In this document: piece after piece, positions 1 through 5,946 of the stretch | How positions within the stretch are numbered: position 1 is the stretch's first letter | How the letters are laid out: each line of letters begins with the position of its first letter | Assembly: GCA_025353435.1 (NCBI GenBank) | Contig: JANXQR010000072.1 | Coordinates: forward strand, 1-7,777 | Length of the DNA stretch: 7,777 bases | Direction of reading: 5' to 3' | Source of the DNA: Acidobacteriota bacterium | GTDB lineage: Bacteria > Acidobacteriota > Terriglobia > Terriglobales > Acidobacteriaceae | Notes under the pieces: model-generated | Told to the model about the DNA's origin: nothing | The model's database searches: none | Seen by the model: only the letters and a program-made list of their open reading frames with translations | Made by a program: the position numbers and the translations under genes

Positions 1-981
1 CGGCGTGCCGTCGGTGCGCATCAAGCCTTCCACCTCGTCCTTGGTAAAGATCTGGGGCGCTTCGCCGATTTTGGCCACTTCTACCCGGATGACACGATTG
101 CCGTTGATGCGAACAAACTGAACTGGCTTGGGCGGCGCGCCGTAAATCCACTCCTCGAACGGCATCTGGCCTTCCATCTCGCGGGTCTTCGACTGCGGTG
201 CGCCGAGCGCAAACATGACCATGTCGATGCTCATACCCACCATCACCTGGTGATTAAGGATGGCGTCCTTCAATTTTGGGGGCAGCGTATCGGTGAAGGC
301 CTGGATTGGGGTCTTGACGTCGAATGAGATTAACGGCGTGAGAAGAGCTTTGACCTCGGAGCCAGTGAGCTCGGGGACCTTCTCTTTGAAGGTCAGCGTG
401 AGTCGCGCGCCCTGCCCCTGTTCGCCGTCGTCCTGGACCACGGGATTCATCACGTTGCCGGTGCCGATCTCGATGTGGCGGAGGAAGCGGTGCTTGGCAT
501 CGGGACCGCCGTTGAGCATGAAGATAATCTTGTCGTGGTCGAACTTGATATCGGTGATGACAACGCGATCACCGGGCTTGGCGCACAATCCCTGAGTGGT
601 GACCATGTTCAGATAAGCCTCGCCAGCGGGCTCAAGCTTGCCGTTGGCCACCAGTGTCAGCCCCTTGTGGCCTTTCGGAAACGGCCGCATGGCGAAGCCC
701 TGTTCCGACGAAAGAATGCGGATCAATTCCAAGCGCGTCTTGGGGTCCAGGATGCTCTTGGTGAGCGGCACATTGGTGGGCTGGATCTGTGAGAAGCGGC
801 GATCGACCGTCCCGGCCATGTTGCCGTTCTGAGCGTGCCCTTCCTTGTCTACGGTGATGACCTGGGCACGCAAATGGGCTGCCGCCATAAGCAGAATGAG
901 GCCGCAGGCCGCCGCAGTGATTCTATTAAGCCCGGTTTGGTCGAATCTAAGCCCGTAAGGCGCCGCTGAAGTAGTTTTCAT
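1..981 (-). CDS. Exported protein of unknown function with BamE/SmpA-like C-terminal segment (partial, 3' end outside window)
   Basis: Read on the minus strand, this frame is open for 327 codons from the ATG at 979-981 to the window edge, so the C-terminus is missing. The start is supported by an AGGGGG Shine-Dalgarno-like run about 9 bases upstream. Residues 1-39 look like a signal peptide: a basic N-region, a hydrophobic stretch at about 23-36 (AAACGLILLMAAA) and a likely cut after LRA39. The protein is therefore probably periplasmic or outer-membrane associated. The middle (about 40-240) matches no family I can name. Residues 245-302 resemble the BamE/SmpA/OmlA fold: VGMSIDMVMFALGAP, then EEWIYG, then VQFVRINGNRVIRVEV. 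This is the usual 'G-M-x-x-x-x-V, G-x-P, W-x-Y, F-x-x-G-x-V' order. That likeness is by eye only; a role in envelope assembly is not established. Confidence 0.8.
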   Translation of the reverse strand, partial: MKTTSAAPYGLRFDQTGLNRITAAACGLILLMAAAHLRAQVITVDKEGHAQNGNMAGTVDRRFSQIQPTNVPLTKSILDPKTRLELIRILSSEQGFAMRPFPKGHKGLTLVANGKLEPAGEAYLNMVTTQGLCAKPGDRVVITDIKFDHDKIIFMLNGGPDAKHRFLRHIEIGTGNVMNPVVQDDGEQGQGARLTLTFKEKVPELTGSEVKALLTPLISFDVKTPIQAFTDTLPPKLKDAILNHQVMVGMSIDMVMFALGAPQSKTREMEGQMPFEEWIYGAPPKPVQFVRINGNRVIRVEVAKIGEAPQIFTKDEVEGLMRTDGTP

Positions 982-1110
982 GGGGCCGATCCCCCTTGGA
1001 TGGATCAAGGATCGCGCAGACAGGTGATGGAAGCAAGTACCAACATCAAATTCGCTTTGATCCGGTCCCTGGGAACTTACTTCCGGACTGCTCGTGCTGC
1101 CAATTGGGAC
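982..1110. other. Intergenic region upstream of the leftmost gene
   Basis: These 129 bases lie between the CPBP gene and the exported-protein gene, both leftward. They should carry the ribosome-binding site, and possibly a promoter, of the exported protein. On the minus strand TTGGCA (1098-1103) is followed, after 18 bases, by TAAGTT, a weak promoter candidate. A short inverted repeat at 1045-1061 is listed separately. I see no convincing terminator (stem plus T-run) for the CPBP gene, so read-through is possible. Confidence 0.4.
1045..1061. repeat. Short inverted repeat ATCAAA-N5-TTTGAT
   Basis: Two perfect 6-bp arms separated by 5 bases (TTCGC) lie about 65 bp upstream of the exported-protein start. 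The size and spacing suit a dimeric regulator's binding site, but a 6-bp repeat can easily occur by chance. No regulator is identified. Confidence 0.3.
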
Positions 1111-2166
1111 TCAACCCGAAAGACTTTGGTTGCCTGAATTTGAACTCGGATCTTCGACCTTGGATGGAAAGGAAGCAGCTTGGAGCGGCAGAATCTGCAC
1201 CAAAGTTGGTGCAGCAGGCTCGCTGGGGGCCGCATCGGGACCCATAGCGGCTTCATGTTGCTTGCGGGCGGCCGCATCGAGATCCACCGGAATGCCGCCG
1301 GGAATAATTTCCGGAACGTTGTAGCGATAGTCGAGATCGCTGGTGGCACTATAAACGACAGGAAGCAAGACCAGGAGCACTACGAGGGCCAACCAGCTTC
1401 CGTCCAGGCCAAACCCGCCGCCGGTCAGCCAGAGTGGGCCCATTGGATCCCCCTGTATGACGCGCGAGTGGCTGCTGTCGCCGCTAATGGTCAACCCAAA
1501 CAAGACGGCTCGAGTCGCCTTCCAGCCGAAGTTGAGGCCCCAGCTAACCCAAAGTGCGCGCGTACGTAAATACGCGATGGACAAGACCATACACAGCAGG
1601 AATGAGACGGCGACGCTGGCGCGCGTTGTTCCCGACTGCATGGCCTGCAAGAAGGCGTAGAGCAAAGAGAATCCCAACACGGCTCCGGCCGAGCCGACAG
1701 CGCGAGCAAAGCGCTGAAATGCGTAGCCGCGAAAGGCGACTTCTTCAGCGAGGGTTGCCAAGAGAAAGAAGGCCAGGTTTACGAGAAGCCAGCCCCATGC
1801 GGCAGACTCGAGAGACAGGCGAATCGCAACCCCGCCGCCGATTGCCATGACAAAGACGCAGACCAGGGAAGCTGCCCATCCGATTGCCAGGCCCAATGCC
1901 ATTTCACGCGGCCACCCAGGCCGGCGTGGGAACCCTTGTGTGCTTACTGGTTGCTGCTGGCGGTTGAGGGTAAATCCAGCCCCAGCGAACCCCAACATTA
2001 ACAGGAAGATAAGCATGGCCTGCTCCACGAGCGGGCGCCACGCTTCATCTGCCAGACCCATCGCGCCACGTCGCGCCAATGCCCGCGTAAGGAAGAAGTA
2101 AAACAAGCCGGCCAGAAACTGGGCGTAGGCGCGCAATCGGCCGTCTGGAACACGCGGAGCGGTCAT
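1111..2166 (-). CDS. CPBP-family (CAAX protease/bacteriocin-processing-like) membrane protein with degenerate active site
   Basis: This is a 351-residue integral membrane protein with about seven or eight hydrophobic segments (roughly 17-26, 46-64, 89-112, 124-142, 162-176, 184-200, 205-215, 258-274). CPBP proteins are intramembrane metalloproteases of the Rce1 type defined by EExxxR, FxxxH and HxxxN. Motif 1 is intact here (E141-E142-V-A-F-R146-G). Motif 2 reads Y170-A-F-L-Q174 and motif 3 reads N212-F-G-W-K216, so both histidines and the asparagine are replaced. Proteolysis is therefore doubtful. A soluble, Ala/Pro-rich tail of about 77 residues follows the last membrane segment. I chose the ATG at 2164-2166; the frame also opens at a TTG at 2251-2253 (380 residues), but that adds a Pro/Gly-rich stretch and its ribosome site is poor. 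The gene lies 99 bp downstream of accA in the same direction and may share its transcript. Confidence 0.82.
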   Translation of the reverse strand: MTAPRVPDGRLRAYAQFLAGLFYFFLTRALARRGAMGLADEAWRPLVEQAMLIFLLMLGFAGAGFTLNRQQQPVSTQGFPRRPGWPREMALGLAIGWAASLVCVFVMAIGGGVAIRLSLESAAWGWLLVNLAFFLLATLAEEVAFRGYAFQRFARAVGSAGAVLGFSLLYAFLQAMQSGTTRASVAVSFLLCMVLSIAYLRTRALWVSWGLNFGWKATRAVLFGLTISGDSSHSRVIQGDPMGPLWLTGGGFGLDGSWLALVVLLVLLPVVYSATSDLDYRYNVPEIIPGGIPVDLDAAARKQHEAAMGPDAAPSEPAAPTLVQILPLQAASFPSKVEDPSSNSGNQSLSG

Positions 2167-2265
2167 TGCGGGCACAACCCCGAGGACGGAACATGCCGAC
2201 CCTGGTAGCGGATTGGCAACTCCACGTGGTTTCCCTGCTGAATTCTGGAGCAATCGGCCAAGAGG

Positions 2266-3111
2266 CTAACCTTCCGTGTAGAACTGGGCGATATTGCGGA
2301 ATTTGGCCTGGCGCACAGCGATCATTTCGTCGAGCGGCATGGCTTTGAGTTCAGCCAGATGGCGCTTCAATGACTCGCCGAGTGTGCTCGCCGCTCCGAG
2401 AGGGTCAGCATGCGCGCCCTCTTCAGGCTCGCGGATTATCTCATCGACGCAGCCCAGTTTTGACACTTCGGGCGCGGCAATGCGCATGGCTTCGGCTGCG
2501 AGCTGCTTCTGGTTGGCGTCGCGCCACATAATGGCGGCACAGGACTCCGGCGTGATGACGAAGTAAAGCGCATTTTCGAGGATTAGCACGCGGTCGCTCA
2601 CTGCCAGCGCCAGCGCGCCGCCGGAGCCGCCTTCGCCGGTTATGACCGAGATGGTGGGAACGCGGAGCCGGGACATCTCAAGAATATTGCGCGCGATGGC
2701 CTCAGCCTGCCCGCGTTCCTCGGCGCCGAGGCCGGGATAGGCTCCCGGCAGGTCGATGAAGCTGACGACCGGGCGGCCAAATTTCTCGGCGATCCGCATG
2801 CACCGCAACGCCTTGCGATAGCCTTCCGGGTTGGGCATGCCGAAGTTTCGCTTGACGCGCTCCTTGGTGCTGCCGCCCTTTCGGTTGCCGATGACCAAAA
2901 CCTCCTGGTCGTCCAGCCGCGCCATGCCGCATGCCACAGCCTCATCGTCGCCATAGGCACGATCCCCGTGAATCTCGCTGAAATCCGTAAAGATCCGCTC
3001 GATAAAGTCCATGGGGTAAGGCCGCTGGGGATGCCGTGCTCTTTCAATTTTGATCCAGGCCGGAGAAACTGTTGGAACCGGCGCAGGATTCCCTGATTGC
3101 TGTTCGCTCAT
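2266..3111 (-). CDS. accA: Acetyl-CoA carboxylase carboxyltransferase subunit alpha
   Basis: AccA pairs with AccD to move the carboxyl group from biotin carried on AccB to acetyl-CoA, giving malonyl-CoA for fatty-acid synthesis in the cytoplasm. Diagnostic stretches are ARHPQRPY (25-32), RRNFGMP-like KRNFGMPNPEGYRKAL (87-102), DLPGAYPGLGAEERGQ (120-135) and the Gly-rich GEGGSGGALA (159-168) of the crotonase-fold oxyanion site. The chosen ATG (3109-3111) has AAGG 5 bases upstream and lies downstream of a plausible promoter; a longer TTG-initiated reading (to 3189) would begin inside that promoter. At 281 residues it is shorter than the usual 315-325. The N-terminal helical region before ARHPQRPY (about 60-70 residues in E. 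coli) is reduced to about 24 residues containing a Pro-rich stretch. No accD is present in the window, so the partner gene lies elsewhere. Confidence 0.96.
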   Translation of the reverse strand: MSEQQSGNPAPVPTVSPAWIKIERARHPQRPYPMDFIERIFTDFSEIHGDRAYGDDEAVACGMARLDDQEVLVIGNRKGGSTKERVKRNFGMPNPEGYRKALRCMRIAEKFGRPVVSFIDLPGAYPGLGAEERGQAEAIARNILEMSRLRVPTISVITGEGGSGGALALAVSDRVLILENALYFVITPESCAAIMWRDANQKQLAAEAMRIAAPEVSKLGCVDEIIREPEEGAHADPLGAASTLGESLKRHLAELKAMPLDEMIAVRQAKFRNIAQFYTEG

Positions 3112-3160
3112 TGACACCTTGAAACTCCACCGGCCCCCCGGGCCATGTGGCTCTCCAGTG

Positions 3161-3189
3161 ATTCTACGGGGCAAGGCCGATTGCGACAA
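3161..3189 (-). promoter_or_regulatory. Predicted promoter of accA
   Basis: On the minus strand TTGTCG (3184-3189) and TAGAAT (3161-3166) are separated by 17 bases, matching a sigma-70-type promoter at 4/6 and 5/6 positions. Transcription would start near 3155, leaving a leader of about 45 bases before the accA ATG. Confidence 0.45.
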
Positions 3190-3234
3190 ATTGAAGAGAT
3201 GGAAGCGGCTAGGTTCGGAGTTCAGCAGTCCCTT

Positions 3235-3258
3235 AGACTAGGCTTGAGACTAGGCTTG
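3235..3258. repeat. Perfect 12-bp tandem duplication (AGACTAGGCTTG x2)
   Basis: Two identical, directly adjacent copies of AGACTAGGCTTG end 13 bases before the importer-operon start codon. A 10-bp palindrome (GCTTGCAAGC, 3254-3263) overlaps the second copy's end. The repeat lies in the divergent accA/importer control region. It could be a regulator's iterated site, or simply a recent slippage duplication. Confidence 0.6.
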
Positions 3259-3271
3259 CAAGCGAGCACAA

Positions 3272-4060
3272 ATGCCGACCGCCATTGAATTCCAGGACGT
3301 CTCATTCCGCCTACTCGAGGGGCGGTTGCTGCTCGACGGGATTTCATTTGAGGTGGAATCAGGAAGCACGATCGCGATCCTGGGCCGCAGCGGGTCAGGA
3401 AAAACGACGCTGCTGCGAACGGTAAACCGAATGGTGGAAGCGACCTCTGGTAACGTTTTGGTCGGCGGTAAGAACGTTCGAGAGGCCAATCTAATCGCGT
3501 TGCGCCGCGGAATTGGCTATGTGATTCAGGAGACGGGGTTGTTTCCGCACTTCAGCATCGAACGCAATGTGGGTGTGGTGCTGGAGGCCGAGGGGCGGCC
3601 CAAAGAGGGACGGCGACGGCGCAGCCGCGAACTGCTAGTGGCGGTTGGGCTCGATCCTGACAGCTTCGCAAGGCGATCGCCACACCAGCTTTCTGGCGGA
3701 CAGCGCCAGCGTGTCGGCCTGGCCCGAGCCCTGGCCGCGGAACCCGGCATCCTGCTTATGGACGAGCCATTTGGAGCCCTCGATCCCCTCACCCGCACCG
3801 AGATGCAGGACATGGTGCGCGATCTGCTCCGCAAGCTGAATATGACGGTCCTGTTGGTCACGCATGATCTGGACGAGGCGCTCTACCTGGCTGACCGCAT
3901 CGTGCTGCTGAGCGAGGGCAGGCTGATTGCGAACCTCGCGCCGGATGAATTCCTGCGATCGCAAGAACCGGAGACCGTCAGCTACGTTCGCGCATTTCAT
4001 CGTGGCGAACGGTTGGCTGCCGGCGAAGTCCGCTCCAATCAGGACGGGGGCCGGGCATGA
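3272..4060 (+). CDS. Osmoprotectant-type ABC importer, ATP-binding subunit (ProV/OpuCA/OsmV-like)
   Basis: This 262-residue ATPase powers uptake of quaternary-ammonium compatible solutes such as glycine betaine or choline. All nucleotide-binding motifs are visible: Walker A GRSGSGKTT (38-46), Q-loop VIQETGLFPH (84-93, Q86), signature LSGGQRQR (140-147), Walker B ILLMDEP (160-166), D-loop GALD (168-171) and switch histidine VTHD (H198). The IQETGLFPH Q-loop is typical of the ProV/OpuCA branch. The protein ends soon after the ATPase domain with no C-terminal CBS pair, so the ionic-strength sensing described for OpuA/OpuCA CBS domains is absent. It is the first gene of a three-gene operon; its TGA overlaps the permease ATG (ATGA, 4057-4060). 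The ribosome site before the ATG is weak (only a GCGAG-like run), and no strong promoter is visible. Confidence 0.93.
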   Translation: MPTAIEFQDVSFRLLEGRLLLDGISFEVESGSTIAILGRSGSGKTTLLRTVNRMVEATSGNVLVGGKNVREANLIALRRGIGYVIQETGLFPHFSIERNVGVVLEAEGRPKEGRRRRSRELLVAVGLDPDSFARRSPHQLSGGQRQRVGLARALAAEPGILLMDEPFGALDPLTRTEMQDMVRDLLRKLNMTVLLVTHDLDEALYLADRIVLLSEGRLIANLAPDEFLRSQEPETVSYVRAFHRGERLAAGEVRSNQDGGRA

Positions 4061-4689
4061 CCAGCGGCTTCCTTGCGCAATACGGTAGCGAGATTGCAAC
4101 CCTAACAATCGAGCACCTTTGGCTCACAGGCGCAGCAATGCTAGCTGCGACCGCAATCGCGGTGCCGGCGGGTATTGGCCTCACGCGTTCGCCGCGCTGG
4201 GCCAAGCCTGTAATCGGGATTGCGAACATCCTGCAGACCATTCCATCGCTAGCGATGTTCGGGTTCCTTCTGCCACTACCGTGGCTCGGCGATCGGGCCG
4301 CGCGCATCGCCATTGTGGCGCTGACGGCCTATGCGCTGCTTCCGATCCTCCGTAACACCTACACAGGCATTCGAGGCATCGATCCGGCGGTTATTGAGGT
4401 GGCGCGCGCACTGGGACTCACCAATCGACAGCGGCTCTTCAAGGTGGAGTTGCCCCTGGCCGCATCGTTCATTCTCGCCGGCCTCCGCACCGCAACCGTC
4501 ACCTGCGTCGGCATCGCCACAATTGCGGCGGCGGTGGGAGCTGGAGGACTCGGCGAACTGATCTTTCGCGGGGTGGCCTCCGTCGATAACCGGCTGGTAC
4601 TGGCAGGAGCGATTCCAGCGGCACTGTTGGCGCTGGTTGCCGACGCCGCGCTGGGGCTGCTGGAGCGATGGTTCGAGGCACCGGCATGA
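4057..4689 (+). CDS. Osmoprotectant-type ABC importer, permease subunit (OpuBB/OsmW/OsmY-like)
   Basis: This 210-residue inner-membrane permease forms the translocation path of the importer and probably works as a homodimer, since it is the only permease in the operon. Hydrophobic segments lie at about 20-41, 52-76, 81-99, 134-160 and 179-203, the usual short MetI-like layout. The cytoplasmic EAA loop that docks on the ATPase is clear at about 114-133 (EVARALGLTNRQRLFKVELP). NILQTIPSLAMFGFLLP (57-73) is typical of the glycine betaine/choline permease branch. Both ends overlap neighbouring genes by ATGA, indicating translational coupling and balanced subunit synthesis. Confidence 0.92.
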   Translation: MTSGFLAQYGSEIATLTIEHLWLTGAAMLAATAIAVPAGIGLTRSPRWAKPVIGIANILQTIPSLAMFGFLLPLPWLGDRAARIAIVALTAYALLPILRNTYTGIRGIDPAVIEVARALGLTNRQRLFKVELPLAASFILAGLRTATVTCVGIATIAAAVGAGGLGELIFRGVASVDNRLVLAGAIPAALLALVADAALGLLERWFEAPA

Positions 4690-5606
4690 AACTCAGCCTG
4701 TCTTCCGGCTCTCGCCGGCTTGCCGTTTTGGCGCCTGCGGCAGCGCTCGCAGGCGTCGCGCTCACCTTTCTTAGCTCCTGTTCCCCGCCCCGCCCGGACC
4801 ATCCCGTGATTGGCGCGAAGAACTTTACCGAGCAGGTGGTGCTTGGCGAACTTGTCGCGCAGGAGATTGAAGCTAAATCGAATCTCAAGGTTGAGCGGCG
4901 CTTCTACCTGGCGGGCAGCTACCTTGCCAACCAGGCGCTCATTTCCGGCCGGATCGACGCCTACGTGGAATACACGGGAACGGCGCTGACTGCGATTTTG
5001 AAACAGCCGGTAGACCGTGATCCGGAGCGGGTTCTTGCGACGGTCCGACGGCTTTACGAATCGCGATACCAGGTGACGGCGGGACCGGTGCTGGGATTCG
5101 AAAACACCTTTGCGATGGTGATTCGTGGCGAAGACGCCAGACGATTGAATCTAAAAGACTTGAGTCAGGCAACGCGCTATTCGCCTCAATGGAAGCTGGG
5201 AGTAGGCTACGAGTTCGAGCAACGTCCAGATGGGTTGCCAGGATTGAGCGCGGCCTACGGCTTGAAGTTCGACGGATCGCCGCGGACCATGGACTTGGGG
5301 CTGCTTTACAGGGCTCTGCAGGCTCACCAGGTGGATATTATCGCCGCGAATTCGACAGATGGCCCCATCCAAGCACTTGGTTTGACGGCACTTGCGGATG
5401 ATCGCCATTACTTCCCGCCGTACCAGGCGGTGCCTCTGGTACGGGACGAGGCGCTGCGCCGGTGGCCGGAAATTCAGACGGCCCTCGACGCTATCTCCGG
5501 CAAAATCAGCGCGGAAGACATGCGTGCGATGAACGAAGCAGTGGACGGAGAGCATCGCGATCCCGCGGAGGTCGTGCGTGAGTTCCGCGCTCGACGGGGC
5601 TTCTAG
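4686..5606 (+). CDS. Osmoprotectant-type ABC importer, substrate-binding lipoprotein (OpuAC/OpuBC/OsmF family)
   Basis: This 306-residue binding protein captures the solute outside the cytoplasmic membrane and delivers it to the permease. The N-terminus has a basic, hydrophobic signal ending in a lipobox (FLSSC, Cys32), so it should be lipid-anchored. Family marks are IGAKNFTEQVVLGELVAQEI (42-61), NQALISGRIDAYVEYTGTAL (82-101) and ANSTDGPI (221-228). Tyr93, Tyr96 and nearby residues fall where aromatic ligand contacts are common in this family, but I cannot assign the cage residues by eye. The ATG at 4686-4688 overlaps the permease stop; an in-frame GTG at 4668 would add six residues and is less likely. 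The exact substrate (glycine betaine, choline, carnitine or other) cannot be read from sequence. Confidence 0.93.
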   Translation: MKLSLSSGSRRLAVLAPAAALAGVALTFLSSCSPPRPDHPVIGAKNFTEQVVLGELVAQEIEAKSNLKVERRFYLAGSYLANQALISGRIDAYVEYTGTALTAILKQPVDRDPERVLATVRRLYESRYQVTAGPVLGFENTFAMVIRGEDARRLNLKDLSQATRYSPQWKLGVGYEFEQRPDGLPGLSAAYGLKFDGSPRTMDLGLLYRALQAHQVDIIAANSTDGPIQALGLTALADDRHYFPPYQAVPLVRDEALRRWPEIQTALDAISGKISAEDMRAMNEAVDGEHRDPAEVVREFRARRGF

Positions 5607-5631
5607 GGTAGCAGTCAAGAAAAATAAATGC

Positions 5632-5647
5632 AGTGATTTAAGTCACT
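5632..5647 (+). terminator. Weak stem-loop after the importer operon, possible terminator or operator
   Basis: AGTGAT and GTCACT flank a TTAA loop, forming a 6-bp stem including one G-U pair. CTACTTTTC follows, so the T-run is short and delayed. It begins 25 bases after the importer operon's last stop codon. It could be a weak intrinsic terminator or a small protein-binding palindrome. Confidence 0.35.
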
Positions 5648-5701
5648 CTACTTTTCAATCGGGGTAAAAACCATAAGAATCCTATTTGTTGATACTTACC
5701 C

Positions 5702-5710
5702 TGTGGATAA
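5702..5710 (-). promoter_or_regulatory. DnaA box (exact TTATCCACA, minus strand)
   Basis: TGTGGATAA on the plus strand is the reverse complement of the strong DnaA box TTATCCACA. It sits one base from the parS-like core (5712), so DnaA and ParB bound here would be in contact or compete. Confidence 0.65.
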
Positions 5711-5711
5711 G

Positions 5712-5727
5712 TGTTCCACGTGGAACA
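5712..5727. promoter_or_regulatory. parS: parS-like ParB-binding site (TGTTCCACGTGGAACA)
   Basis: The 16-bp core matches the widely conserved chromosomal parS consensus TGTTNCACGTGAAACA except for one base (G for A in the right half), a change that makes the site fully symmetric. ParB-family proteins bind parS, spread as CTP-dependent clamps and recruit ParA and SMC for origin segregation. Chromosomal parS sites usually cluster around the replication origin. No parA or parB gene is in this window, so identification rests on the motif alone. Confidence 0.82.
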
Positions 5728-5728
5728 C

Positions 5729-5737
5729 TTATCCACA
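5729..5737 (+). promoter_or_regulatory. DnaA box (exact TTATCCACA, plus strand)
   Basis: This is the symmetric partner of the box at 5702-5710, pointing the opposite way, one base from the other end of the parS-like core. The first positions of the two boxes (5710 and 5729) are 19 bp apart. Confidence 0.65.
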
Positions 5738-5748
5738 GGAATGAACAC

Positions 5749-5757
5749 TTTTACACA
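5749..5757 (+). promoter_or_regulatory. DnaA-box-like 9-mer TTTTACACA
   Basis: It differs from TTATNCACA at one position. It belongs to a 15-bp imperfect copy (5743-5757, 13 of 15 identical) of the right part of the palindrome (5723-5737), shifted by exactly 20 bp, about two helical turns, so the boxes would face the same side of the helix. Confidence 0.4.
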
Positions 5758-5835
5758 ACAGAAGGAGTGCTTGCTCGCCGGCGTTTGGACTGCTATATGC
5801 TGGGGAGCGCAGAGAGTCCATGGCCTCTTGATGAT

Positions 5836-5844
5836 TCATCCACA
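5836..5844 (+). promoter_or_regulatory. DnaA-box-like 9-mer TCATCCACA
   Basis: One mismatch to TTATCCACA (C for T at position 2). It lies about 100 bp to the right of the palindrome in the same orientation as the box at 5729-5737. Isolated near-matches are common, so this one is weak on its own. Confidence 0.3.
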
Positions 5845-5946
5845 AGGATTTGCACCGCAATCATTCGGTTCGCTTGTTTTCCAATTTAACGAAAGAAGCT
5901 TTGACACCGGCCCGGCCGGACTCTCGCAGCGACGCGCCCGACCTTC

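Larger units (their letters stand above)
5700..5739. repeat. Perfect 40-bp palindrome combining a parS-like core with two inverted DnaA boxes
   Basis: Bases 5700-5719 are the exact reverse complement of 5720-5739, with no spacer and no mismatch. The left arm reads CCTGTGGATAAGTGTTCCAC. The symmetry stops at 5699/5740. A palindrome of this length without a loop is too long to be chance. It contains two known kinds of binding site, listed separately. Confidence 0.95.

Noticed and set aside
260..832. Three overlapping plus-strand frames in the left part
   Set aside because: They lie opposite a single continuous minus-strand frame with signal peptide, ribosome site and a recognisable C-terminal pattern; none has a recognisable product.
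994..1010. CCTTG/CAAGG hairpin overlapping the ribosome site of the leftmost gene
   Set aside because: Only a 5-bp stem with a 7-base loop; too weak to claim a regulatory RNA structure.
3635..4108. 157-codon minus-strand frame opposite the importer ATPase
   Set aside because: It is the antisense of a complete ATPase gene with all motifs; long shadow frames are expected in GC-rich DNA.
5796..5889. Small 30-codon frame after an AAGGAG sequence (5762-5767)
   Set aside because: The AAGGAG is about 28 bases from the ATG, too far to serve it, and the peptide has no feature suggesting a gene.
5907..5919. GC-rich near-palindrome CCGGCCCGGCCGG as a terminator
   Set aside because: No T-run follows, and it lies about 300 bp past the importer stop; more likely base-composition noise.
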